Origin: Ehretia macrophylla
Taxonomy: Eukaryota > Streptophyta > Magnoliopsida > Boraginales > Ehretiaceae
DNA length: 64,000 nt
Direction: 5' to 3'
NCBI GenBank assembly: GCA_037974665.1
Contig: CM075783.1
Span: forward strand, 44,105,818-44,169,817
Below the pieces are notes generated by a model. The model searched no databases. It was given only the letters and a program-made list of their open reading frames with translations, and was not told where the DNA came from. This document shows, piece by piece, positions 46,901 through 58,262 of the stretch (position 1 is its first letter; every line of letters begins with the position of its first letter). A program made the translations under genes and the position numbers.

Positions 46901-49900
46901 TTCTGTAATAGAAATGTGATGGATTAGGTTGTCATCCTTTTCGCGGCAAACAACGTATGATCCGGGATGGAAAAACAGCGCAAAAGAAGAAAAGTGTCCC
47001 GAAACTGATGAAAATGTTCGATTTTGGGGTCTAAAAACTTGCGCAGCCAAGTATGCTTGCTGCCCCCGTCGAAGAGATCTTGCAGAGCTTTCAAACGGTA
47101 TGCTGTGCGCCGCGTAACTCCTTACAGATCAAAAGTTATGGGCACCCGAGCGACGGAGACTTGGTCCCAAGCCCCATGGCCTCAGTTTGCGGGCCCAGCC
47201 TCTACAGGAACCAAAGTTGTCTTGCCCAAGGTGCCATGAGATTCGGTAATAAAAATGTGAGGATTAGGTTGTCAGCCTTTTAGTGGCTCACGATGTACGA
47301 TACGGGATGAAAAAATAGCGCAAAAAAGAAAAGTGCCCCAAAATTGATGAAAACGTTCAATTTTAGTCTCTAAAAACTAAGGCAGCTGAGCAGGCTTGCT
47401 ACTCCCATCGCAGAGTTCTCGGAGAGCTTTCCAACTCTTTGTTGTGCGCCGCGTAACTCCTTACGGATCAAAAGTTATGGGCACCGGAGCAACGGAGACC
47501 TGGTCCCAAGTCCAATGCCCTTGGTTTGCGGGCCCAGTCTCTACGTGAAGAGACGTTGTCTTGGTCATGGAGCTGTGGGATTCGATAAAAGAAATGTGAT
47601 GGATCAGGTTGTCATCCTTTTCGCGGCTCAAGACGTACGATCCGGGATGGAAAATCTGCGCAAAAGAAGAATGGTGTCCCGAAACTGATGAAAACGTTCA
47701 ATTTTGGGGTCTGAAAACTTGCGCAGCCGAGTATGCTTGCTGCCCCCATCGAAGAGCTCTTGCAGAGCTTTCAAACGGTATACTGTGCGCCGCGTAACTC
47801 CTTACATATCAAAAGTTATGGGCACTGGAGCGACGAAAACCTGGTCCCAAGCCCCATGGCCTCGGTTTGCGGGCCCATCCTCTACAGGAACCAAAGTTGT
47901 CTTGCCCAAGGTGCCATGGGATTCGGTAATAGAAATATGAGGATTAGGTTGTCGGCCTTTTAGCGGCTCACGACGTACGATATGGGATGAAAAAACAGCG
48001 CAAAAAAGAAAAGTGTCCCGAAATTGAAGAAAAAGTTTAATTTTAGTCTCTGAAAACTAGGGTAGCCGAGCAGGCATGCTACTCCCATCGTAGAGCTCTC
48101 GGAGAGCTTTCCAACGGTATGTTGTGCACCACGCAACTCCTTACGAATCAAAAGTTTTGGGCACCTGAGCGACGGAGACTTTGTCACAAGCCCCACACCC
48201 TCGGTTTGCGGGCCCAACCACTACGTGAAGCGAAGTTGTCTTGCCCAAGGTGGCATGGGATTCGGTAATAGAAATGTGATGGATTAGGTTATCGTCCTTT
48301 TCGCGATTCACGACGTACGATCCGGGACTGAAAAAACAGCGCAAAAAAGAAAAGTGTCCCAAAAATGATGAAAATGTTTGATTTTTGGCTCAGAAAACTA
48401 GCGCAGTCGAGCAGGCTTGCCGCCCCTGTCGGAGAGCTGTCGGATAGCTTTCCAACGGTATGCTTTGCGCCGCGCAACTCCTTACGGATCAAAAGTTATA
48501 GGCACCGGAGCGACGGAGACCTGGCCCCAAGCCCTACGCCCTCGGTTTGCTGGCCCAGCCTCTACTTGAGGCGAAGTTGTGTTGCCCAAGATGTCGTGGG
48601 ATTCGGTAATAGAAATGTGATGGATTAGGTTGTCTTCCTTTTCGCGGCTTACGACGTACGATCCGAGATAAAAAAAAATAGCGCAAAAGAAGAAAAATGT
48701 CACTATATTGATGAAAACGTTCAATTTTGGGCTCCAAAAATTGCCGCAGCAAACCAAGCTTGCTGCCCCTGTCGTAGAGCTCCCGGAGAGCTTTCTAACG
48801 GTATGCTGTGCCTTGTGTAACTACTTACGGATCAAAAGTTAAGGGCACCGAAGCGATGGAGAACTGGTCCCAAGCCCCACGGCCTCGATTTACGGGCCCA
48901 GCCTCTACGTGAAGTGAAGTTGTCTTCCCCAAGGTGTTGTGGGATTCAGTAATTAAAATGTGATAGATTAGGATGTCGTCCTTTTCGCGACTCACGACGT
49001 ACGATCCGGGACGAAAAAGTAGAGAAAAAGAAGAAAAGTGTTCTAAAACAGATGAAAGCGTTCAATTTTGGGCTCTAAAAACTAGCGCAGTCGAGCAGGC
49101 TTGTTGCCACAGTCGTAGAGCTCTCGGAGAGCTTTCCAAAAGTATGTTGTACGACGCGTAACTCCGTACGGATCAAAAGTTATGGGCACCTGAGCGACGG
49201 AGACTTGGTCCCAAGCCCCATGGCCTCGATTTGCGGGCCCATCCTCTACGTGAAGCAAAGTTGTCTTGCCCAAGGTGCTGTGGGATTCGGTAATAGAAAT
49301 GTGATGGATTACGTTGTCGTCTTTTTTGTGGCTCACGAGGTACGATACGGGACAAAAAAATAGCGCAAAAGAAGAAAAGTATCCCGAAACTGATGAAAAT
49401 GTTTGATTTTGGACTCCGAAAACTTGCGCAACCAAGCATGCTTGCTGCCCTCGTTGAAGGGCTCTTGGAGAGCTTTCCAGTGGTATGATGTGCACCTCGT
49501 AACTCCTTACATATCAAAAGTCAAGGACATTGGAGCGACGGAGACCAAGTCACAAGCCCCACGCCCTCGGTTTGCGGGCCTAGCCTCTACTTGAAGAAAA
49601 GTTCTCTTGCTCAAGGTGCCATGGGATTCGATAATATAAATGGAATGGATTAGGTTGTTGTCCTTTTCGTGGCTCACAACATACGATACGAGACTGAAAA
49701 ACAGCACAAAAGAAGAAAAGTGTCTTGAAGCTAATGAAAATGTTTAATTTTGGGCTCCGAAATCTAGTGCAGCTGAGCAGCCTTGCTGCCCTTGTCGAAG
49801 TGCTCTTGGAGAGCTTTCCAACGATATGCTGTGCGCTGCGTAACTCCTTACAGATCAAAAATTAGGGGCACCGAAGCGACAGAGACGAGGTCCCAAGCCC

Positions 49901-52900
49901 CACGGCCTCGGTTTGCAGGCCTAGCCTCTACGTGAGGTGAAGTTGTGTTGCCCAAGGTATCGTGTGATTCTATAATAGATATGTGACGGATTAGGTTATC
50001 GTCCTTTTCGCGGCTCACGACGTACGATCCGAGATAAAAAAATAACGCAAAAGAAGAAAAGTGTCCCGAAACTGATGAAAATGTTGAATTTTGGGCTTCG
50101 AAAATAGGTGCATTCTAGCACGCTTGCTACCCCCGGTGTAGAGCTCTCGGAGAGCTTTCCAACAGTATGCTGTGCGCCGCGTAACTCCATACGGATCAGA
50201 AGTTATGGGCACCGGAGTGACGGAGACCTGATCCCAATCCCCACGCCCTCGGTTTGTGTGCCCAGCCTCTACGTGAAGCGAAGTTGTCTTGCCCAAGTTG
50301 CCATGCGATTTGGTAATAGAAATGTGACGGATTAGGTTGTCATCCTTTTCACAACTCACGACGCATGATCCGGGACTGAAAAACTGAGCAAAAGAAGAAA
50401 AGTGTCCTGAAACTGATGAAAACGTTCGATTTTGGGCTTCGAAAACTAGCGTAATCGAGCAGGCTAGAAGCCCCTATCATAGAGCTCTTAGAGAGCTTTC
50501 CAATGGTATGCTGTGCGCCGTATAACTCCTTACGGATCAAAAGTTATGGGCACCGGAGTGACGGAGACCTTTTCACAGGCCCCACGCCCTCGGTTTGCAA
50601 GCCCAGCCTATATGTGAACCGAAGTTGTCTTGCCCAAGGTGCCGTGGGATTCGAAGTAGAAATGTGATGGATTAGGTTATTGTCCTTTTTGCGGCTCACG
50701 ACGTACGATCTGAGATGAAAAAATAGCACAACAGAAGAAAAGTGTCCCGAGACTGATAAAAATGTTTGATTTTGGGCTCCAAAAACTAGCGCAACCGAGC
50801 AGGCTTGTTTTCCCCATCGAAGAGCTCTTGGAAAGCTTTCCAACGGTTTGCTGTGTGGCGCGTAACTCCTTACGGATCAAAAGTTATGGACACCGGAGCG
50901 ACGGAGGCTTGGTCTTAAGCCCTACGCCCTCGGTTTGTGGGCCCAGCCTCTACGTGAGGCGAAGTTGTCTTGTCCAAGATGCCTTGGGATTTGGTAATAG
51001 AAATGTGATAGATTTCGTTGTCATCCTTTCTGCGGCTCACGACGTACGATTCGGGACCGAAAGATATCACAAAAGAAGAAAGGTGTCCCGAAATTGATGA
51101 AAATGCTCGATTGCGGGCACCAAAAACAGGTGCAGCTGAGTAGGCTTGTTGCCCCCGTCGTAGAGCTCTCGGAGTATTTTCTAACGGTATGTTGTGAGCT
51201 GCGTAACTCGTTACGGATCAGAAGTTATGGGCACCGGAGCGACAGAGAACTGGTCCCAAGCCCCACGCCCTCTGTGTGCGGGCCCAGCCTCTACGTGAAG
51301 CGAAGTTGTCTTGCCCAAGGTGCCGTGGGATTCAATAATTGAAATGTGATGGATTAGGTTGTCGACCATTTCGTGGCTCACGACATACGATCCGGGATGG
51401 AAAAACAGCGCAAACCAAGAAAAGTATCCCGAAACTGATAAAAATGTTCGATTTTGGGCTCCGAAAATAGGAGCTGCTGAGTAGGCTTGCTGCCCCCATT
51501 GTAGAGCTCTCGGAAAGCTTTCCAACGGTATGCTATGTGCCGCGTAACTCTTTACGAATCAAAATTTATGGGCACCGGAGCGACGGAGACATGGTCCTAA
51601 GCCCGACCCCCTCGGTTTGCTGGCCCAGCCTCTACGTGAAGCGAAGTTGTATTCCTCAATGTGTCATGGGATTCGATAATAGAAATGTGAAGGTTTAGGT
51701 TGTCGTCCTTTTAGCAGCTCACGACGTACAATCCGGGACGAAAAAATAGCACAAAACTAGTTAAGTATCCTGAAACTGATGAAAATGTTCAATTTTGGGC
51801 TCCAAAAATAAGTGCAGTCGAGCAGGCTTGCTGGCCACGTCATAGAGCTCTCGAAGAGCTTACCAACGGTATGTTGTGCACCACATAACTCCTTATGGAT
51901 CAAAAGTTATGGGCACCGAAGCGACAGAGACCTGGTCCAAAGCCCCACGCCCTCAGTTTGCGGGCCTAACCTCTACGTGAAGCGAAGTTTTCTTGCGTAA
52001 AGTGATGTGGGATTCGATAATAGAAATATGATGGATTAGGTTGTCATCGTTTTTGCGGCTCACGACGTACGATACAGGACGGAAGAACAATGAAAAAGAA
52101 GAAAAATGTCCCGAAACTAGGCACAGCCGAGTAGGCTTGCTGCCCCCGACGTAAAGCTCTCAAAGAGCTTTCCAACGGTATGCTGTGCGCCGCATAACTC
52201 CTTACGGATCAAAAGTTATGGGCACGAGAGCGACGGAGACATGGTCCCAAGCACGACGCCCTCGGTTTGCAGGCCCAGCCTCTACGTGAAACGAAGTTGT
52301 CTTTACCAATGTGCCATGAGATTCGATAATAGAAATGTGATGGATTAGGTTGTTGTCCTTTTCGTGGCTCACGACGTACGATTCGGGACGAAAAAATAGC
52401 GCAAAACATGAAAAGTATTCAGAAACTGATAAAAAATGTTCAATTTTGGGCTCCGAAAATTGGCGCAACCGAGCAGGCTTGCTGTCCCCATCGTAGAGCT
52501 CTAGGAGAGCTTTCCAACGGTATGTTGTACCCCACGTAACTCTTTATGAATCAAAAGTTATGGGCACCGGAGCGACGGAGACCTGGTCCCAAGCCCCACT
52601 CCTTCGGTTTGCGGGCCCAGCCTCTACGTGAAGCGAGGTTTTCTTGCCCAAGGTGTCGTGGGATTCAATAATAAAAATATGATGGCTTAGGTTGTCGTCA
52701 TTTTCGCGGCTCACGACATACAATCCGGGACGGAAAAACAACGCAAAATAGGAAAAGTGTCCCAAAACAAATGAAAACGTTCAATTTTGGGGTCCGAAAA
52801 TAGGGGCAGCCGAGTAGGCTTACTGCCCCCGTCGTAGAGCTCTCGGAGAGCTTTCCAACGGTATGTTGTGCGCCGCGTAACTCCTTATAGATAAAAAGTA

Positions 52901-53639
52901 ACGGGCACCGGAGCGATGGAGACCTGGTCCCAAGCCCAACGCCCTTGGTTTGTTGGCCCAGCTTGTACGTCAAGTGAATTTGTCTTGCCCAAGGTGCCAT
53001 GGGATTCAGTAATAGAAATATGATGAATTAGGTTGCCGTCCTTTTCGCGCTTCACGACGTACGATCCGGGATGGAAAAACAACGCAAAAAATGAAAATTA
53101 TCCCGAAACTGATGAGAACGTTTGGTTTTGGGTCCAAAAATAGGCGCATCCGAGCAGGCTTTATGCCCCAGTTGTAGAGCTCTTAGAGAGCTTTCCAACG
53201 GTATGCTGTGAGCCATGTAACTCCTTACGGATCAAAAGTTAGTGGCATCGGAGCGACGGAGACAAGGTCCCAAGCCCGACGCCCTCAGTTTGTGAGCCCA
53301 GCCTCTATGTGAAGTGAAGTTGTCTTGCCCAAAGTGCCGTGGGATTCGATAATAGAAATATGATGGATTAGGTTGCCATCCGTTTTGCGGCTCACGACGT
53401 ACGATCCGGGATGGGAAAACAATGCAAACCAAGAAAAGTGTCCCGATACTAATGAAAACGTTTGATTTTAGGCTCCGAAAATAGGCGCAGCTGAGTAGGC
53501 TTGCTAACCCTGTTGTAGAGCTCTCGGAGAGCTTTCCAATGGTATGTTGTACGTCGCGTAACTCCATACGGATCAAAAGTTATGGGCACCGGAGCGACGG
53601 AGACATGTTCCCAAGCCCGACCCCCTCGATTTGCTGGCC
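37971..53639 (-). repeat. 341-bp satellite array, about 47 monomers
   Basis: The monomer continues in phase and in the same orientation after solo LTR 3, up to the 5' LTR of the nearly complete element. No 5S copy is present. Shortened monomers occur near 41742 (about 155 bp lost), 42175 (about 60 bp, between GTGA repeats), 46421, 46483 and 52117. Near 43328 a stretch is replaced by what looks like a displaced copy of sequence found further along the monomer. The array contains no recognisable gene. Confidence 0.93.
46920..48280 (-). repeat. Duplicated dimer of satellite monomers (2 x 680 bp)
   Basis: Two adjacent dimers share several variants that are rare elsewhere. These are TCTACAGGAACCAAAG at 47201 and 47881 (offset exactly 680), ATGAGGATTAGG-type loss of two bases with GCCTTTTAG just after it, TTGGGGTCT followed by AAAACTTGCGCAGCC, TCTTGCAGAGCTTTCAAACGG, and TTTTAGTCTCT followed by GCTACTCCCATCG. 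The sharing over two consecutive monomers shows that a dimer was copied as a unit. It is younger than most of the array. Confidence 0.78.
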
Positions 53640-53659
53640 TGTGAGGCTCGACCTCGATT

Positions 53660-53872
53660 TACGTGCGATACCTCATTTCATGTGCCCTAACCTAGATTTG
53701 CGTGCTTTGACCTAGGTTTAAGAATTATGTTTCGTTTTGTGTGCCTTGCAATGAATTACGTGCATTCACTTAGGGTTGCGTGCATTTATTTGAGAAACGT
53801 GCATTCGTCTCGTAGTTCGTGCCCTACCTCGTAGTGCGTGCCCTAGACCTAGAAAAGCGTGCCCTCACGCTA
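53660..53872 (+). repeat. Degenerate short GTGC-containing repeats at the LTR 5' end
   Basis: About ten GTGC cores, mostly ACGTGC, GCGTGC or TGTGCC, recur every 15-30 bp across the first 230 bp of the LTR, often with CTAG or TTAGGGTTG between them. The same pattern occurs in all family members and is strongly expanded in solo LTR 3. In an LTR this position belongs to U3, where transcription control sequences normally lie. A regulatory role is inference. Confidence 0.6.
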
Positions 53873-54306
53873 ATCAAGAAAGCATCTTACACAAAGTACT
53901 AGGTCACTAATTAATCCTACAAATCCCACTAACTAATATTAAATTACTAATTCAACCCACTAGAAGACGAAATTGCACCAAAAGCTAGACATTCTTATTC
54001 TTTATTCCTTATTCTTTTGCACTTTCTAAACAAACAATTAAATCATACTCAAAAGATAACAAAGATTCAGCATTTAGCCTTGGCCGACCATGTAGGAGCA
54101 TGTGATCAAGCTTTGCAATTTCAAAGTTCATGCTTAGACAAGTTATGACACAATGCATAAAAAATTAGCTCAAAACCATCCTAAAAACTCCAAATCTCGA
54201 CACAAGCTCCTTGCCCATGCTAGGATGATTCAAATTGTGCTTCTTGAAGACACAAATTCTGAAATTTACAAGCTCAAGGCTGACATATGCTTCAAACTTT
54301 GCAAAG

Positions 54307-54386
54307 CTTTTATTTTTTTTTCTTCATTTTCTCTCATTTCCTCTCATTCTTCTCTCTCCCTCTCATTCTTCTCTCTCTCTCGGCCT
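54307..54386 (+). repeat. CT-rich simple-sequence stretch in the 5' LTR
   Basis: A pyrimidine-rich run of TTTC, TCTC and CT repeats ending CTCTCTCTCTCGGCC. The corresponding GA-rich stretch is present in the solo LTRs (about 24710, 32938 and 36950) and the CT-rich one in the 3' LTR (about 62675-62730). Length varies between copies, as expected of microsatellite slippage. Confidence 0.75.
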
Positions 54387-56046
54387 TGGCTGAGTTTCTA
54401 CACTCCATAGCTTATCTTCATCACAACATGGTTCATCAAAGCATGCAAGAAGCTAGGGAGCTCGACTAAGCAAGCTAGGTTGCAAGAAACACACATGGAA
54501 GCTCTTTGAACCTCCATTTCGGCTTAGGTGAGTTTGCTAGCTTCCATTTCTTTTCTTCTTGTTCTAACCACATGCACCTACTAAGAACTTGGTTACTAAG
54601 CCAGGAAATTTGAGAAAATCGAGTGGTGTCTCGGCTATGCAAGGAAAAGAATCAATCTTGTGCAACCATCAAGAGTCTTGTGCATCTTCTTGTTGTTTTG
54701 GTAAGGTGAGGGCTAAACTTCTTGAAAATCTTTCAAAAAACCACATACATGCCCTTAAATGTCTATCTTTACTTCTGTACTTGAGATATATGTGTGTTCA
54801 TGAGCTTTTATAAACATGCATGGCAAGATTCTTGGCTAGAATGTGATGATAGATGAAATCGGGTATGTGACAGCCTTCTGCCTTATTGGTGCGAGGTGAT
54901 TTTGACTAGGCAAATGATGTTGAAAATGAGTAAAAATCGGTAGGTAACTAGTTTTTCCAGTTCTGAACACTTTTCCCAGAAATAGACCAAAGCTAATTTG
55001 GACTCTAAGGTCCTCAAAATGGCAAATCATTAAAATGTGTCCAAATCTGGAAAGTCTGGAAAAATGAAGCAGGTTTTGGCAGATTCACTGACCTTGTAGA
55101 ATGAACAAATATTTACTTAGTAAATGACATCCAAAATGCATGAAATTTGGTGTTCTGCTAGATTTTTTAGTTCTGGACATTTTTTTCAGAAATGGACTAA
55201 GGCTAAATCTGACCCTAAGGCCCTAAAAAACGACAAGTATTGAAATGTGTGCAAATCTGGACAGTTTTGTGCAGTCTCACTGTTTTGGCTATAACTATTG
55301 AACCCGAACTCCAAATGATGCGAGGTTTGTTTCTGAATTTAGTTCACTTCTTAAGCTTTAATTTGACATCTTATTCACTGGAATTGGAGATTGTTTGCTT
55401 GTCTTAATGATTGTGAGAAAATAGTCCATTGCAGTGAGGGTTTCACTTAGTGATATGCTTAGAAAAATTATTGTAGCTTCTCTTGTTGTATTAAATGCTT
55501 GGGATTGTGGCATTGGGATGTTGTGTGGACTGTTTTGAATACTTGAGGGTGTTTGAATTAATCGATGCATGGCTTGAGTTTGATTTTGAGATGACTTGGG
55601 GCTTAATCGCACGGGTAAGCACAAATTGAAACCCTAGTGACTAGGTAAATTCACTAAGTGTTGATCCTATGAATATCGTGTTTAATTATATGTTTAGTAG
55701 GCTGCCCGTAGTTGCCCTTGTAGCCCTAAATGTGATTTTGATGATTACATGTTGACAAGTAGTCCTTTCTTGCACCCGGTCCCACGTAGATGTCGTTGCA
55801 TGATGAATAATCTTGTTAATTGATTACATGAACTTTGAAATGAGTTATATGACTTGATTTACATGCGTTATATGGCTACCCGTTTAATGTTCATATAACT
55901 CCATATGCCTTTCAAGTGAAATTACTTGTCTTATCGTGCCTCGCTTGTTTACTTGTCAATGTGCAATCTTATGATTGCTCGGAGGTAATCTACTTTGTTG
56001 TCCTTCTAATGTGATATATTAAATGTCATAAATGTGCATTGCATAC

Positions 56047-56060
56047 AAGGTTGCAACCTT
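56047..56060. other. Perfect 14-bp palindrome AAGGTTGCAACCTT in the LTR
   Basis: This self-complementary site lies about 1.15 kb from the LTR 3' end. It is identical in solo LTR 2 (31263-31276) and solo LTR 3 (35092-35105) and has one changed base in solo LTR 1 (23037-23050). The conservation of a dimer-type site in diverged copies makes a protein-binding role possible but unproven. Confidence 0.5.
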
Positions 56061-57200
56061 TCATTCTGGCGTGGTAGCGTTCACGCATACCGGGCGGTAT
56101 CGGGCTTGCCGGTGCAACTGTGACTACCATTGTCCAATTCCCTCTCTCCCTTGGGGGCTAGACTTCCTCGGAGAGTCGGGTCGTAGGATTTCGGGGTACA
56201 TCCGGAGTACATCCATTTGGCGTGATAAGGGGATGATTTGAAGTCGGTCGCAGCAACTGATACTAACATGAGCTGAGAGCGAAAGCTCACCGTATCCTTT
56301 TCACTATGTGTATAAGTACTCTCGCTTGTTTCCTAGAGGACCTCGGGGAGGAAAGACGGGTAATTGTGTTCCTTTACTTTTATATTATGTTATGTACTTA
56401 CTTGTGATATATTCATGCTTGCAAAAAGGGTTTTCATAAGTTAAACCGGAAAATGAGTTTCAAACCTATTTCTCGTTCCCCCTCGCTGAGTTTATAAGGA
56501 CTCACCCTCTTTTATCATCTCAGGTGAAGAAGACCAAGAACAGGTACCCGAGGATGACGTGCCAAATGATGACTTCTTGGAATGAATGCTTGCCCTACGT
56601 GCCTTACGTGACTATGGCCATTTTGTGAACAATATGTTGTTTGAAGACTATTTCTTTTATGTTGCTTGTTGATGTAATGTAAAAGACCCCCGTTGTAATT
56701 TGGGGTCTAATTTTGGCTTGTACTGATAATAACTAGATAGACACTACTATGGTCGTTTTGCTGTCGTTACTGGCTAGTATCTATCATAGGATTATGAAGT
56801 ATCATGTAAGGACTAAGTAAAATGAACCTATCCAATCTTAAGCAGGTACTCATTGTTAAGCTAAGATCAACATGTACTTTTGTAATGAGGATTAACAAAC
56901 AAACGAGACATAGTGTCATGCTAGGTTATTAATCAAACGAGACTTCAAGATAACTAGTAGGCGTTTAAATTGATGGTAAATAGTAATCTTAGTTGGAAAT
57001 AAAATTTGAGGCGTTTAGAGAACTAGGTCAAACTAAAGAGCCCAATTACAGCCGTTATGCTACCGGTTTTCCAGAAGAATTGTGAAGTCTAGGCTAAACG
57101 TTAAGTGTTAAACTTTCATGAACGATTAAGTACGAGATATAACTTGAATGTTTAGATCACACCCTAGTCTAACCTTTATAGGTCGGGTTGGGGCGTGACA

Positions 57201-57473
57201 CCTTATAGAAGAAGAATGGTATCAGAGCTTAGATTGCTTAAGCCGGGTTTAACTCTCGGACCATTGGTAGAACCCTAAGGTAATTATGATGACTTGTCTA
57301 TATGTTATTGTGTGATAACATTAAATGTGCCTTCTATGTTCTATGTGCTTACGTGATTAACATGTCTTAATTGTTTCTAGAATTGTGTATCTACATTATG
57401 TTCCATATCTTATGCATTAAATTCTTGTCTTGTCGTATTCCAATAAATCGTGCATCGTAATCTGTGCCTATAG
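57201..57473 (+). other. Untranslated leader between 5' LTR and gag
   Basis: These 273 bp contain the primer-binding site near their start and no reading frame of note. They lead into the first ATG of the gag frame at 57474. Confidence 0.7.
57217..57228 (+). other. Primer-binding site, initiator methionine tRNA
   Basis: TGGTATCAGAGC, 16 bp after the LTR end, is complementary to the 3' end of plant initiator methionine tRNA, the usual primer for minus-strand synthesis in plant Ty3/Gypsy and Ty1/Copia elements. The match stops after 12 bases, so the site may be partly decayed. Confidence 0.85.
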
Positions 57474-57560
57474 ATGGCTGGCCCTAGTACCTGCACTACT
57501 AATAGGAGCGGTAAACCCTAAGATACCGGAGATGCTTATCAAACTAATCCCGGCATAGCT

Positions 57561-58250
57561 ATGTTTAACATGATGGCAAACGCCATGGATCGCGTGTCAC
57601 GAGTGATGGAACGTCAAGATGCACGTGAAGCAAACAACAACAACAACATGAATGATAGTAACCTTGGGAGACATAGCAGAATGATGAAGTTCCTTGACTT
57701 TCGCCCGTCCAAATTCCACGGGGAAGCTGATAATGAGAAAGCAAAGGCTTGGCTGTCTGAGATCGAGAGGATTTTCAGGCCACTTGATTATACTGATGAA
57801 GAAAAGGTGGAGTTTGCTGTGTTTCTGTTGTACGGGGATGCTGAGCATTGGTGGCACACTATGGAGACACTGGGGAAAACTGATCATACACCTCGCTTGT
57901 GGGGTAATTTCGTTAAGGCATTCAAGGAGAAATATGTACCTGCAGTTTCCAGGCAGAGGCGGATTAAGGAATTCATGCACTTGAACCAGGGTAACATGAT
58001 GGTGGCCCAGTACGAGGCTCGTTTTGACCGGCTATCCCACTATGCTCAATACATGGTCAGTACCCCTAAGGTGAAGATGTGGAAATTTACGACTGGATTG
58101 AGGCCAGACATTCAGGACCAGTTGGCTTCGCATGACTTCGATACCTATTCTGCTTTTTTTGCTGCTGCTTCCCGAGTTAAGAAGAGGAAACTTGATAGAG
58201 CCGGTTCGAGTCAGCCAAACAAGAAACCATACCAGCCTTCATGTCAATAG
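57561..58250 (+). pseudogene. gag: gag (capsid) segment
   Basis: Longest intact ATG-started part of gag, 229 codons. It encodes the retrotransposon Gag capsid homology region (FRPSKFHGEADNEKAKAWL at about residues 48-66, then IERIF, FAVFLLYGDAEHWW and a KYVPAVSRQRRIKEF helix), which forms the virus-like particle core. The natural start is probably the upstream in-frame ATG at 57474 (MAGPSTCTTNRSG), which is cut off by a stop at codon 16. The segment ends at a TAG in a serine- and glutamine-rich linker before the zinc knuckles, and another TAG follows 12 bases later. Confidence 0.88.
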
Positions 58251-58262
58251 AGGAAATTCTAG

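Larger units (their letters stand above)
53640..57200 (+). repeat. 5' LTR (3561 bp)
   Basis: It starts TGTGAGGCTCG directly after satellite sequence and ends GGTCGGGTTGGGGCGTGACA. It matches the beginning of the 3' LTR from 62025 onward and, in reverse complement, all three solo LTRs. Relative to the 3' LTR it has about 20 extra bases near 53830 (one more GTGCC repeat). It lacks about 4-5 bases near 54077. I could not fix a TATA box or polyadenylation site with confidence. Open frames inside have no recognisable product. Confidence 0.93.

Noticed and set aside
13879-53576. Many minus-strand open frames of about 114 codons in the satellite, with similar proteins (MIRKELRGAQHTVGKLSESS type)
   Set aside because: They are copies of the same 341-bp monomer read in a frame that happens to lack stops. 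The length equals one monomer, copies are broken at random by stops and indels, and the period is usually not a multiple of three. There is no sign of selection for coding.
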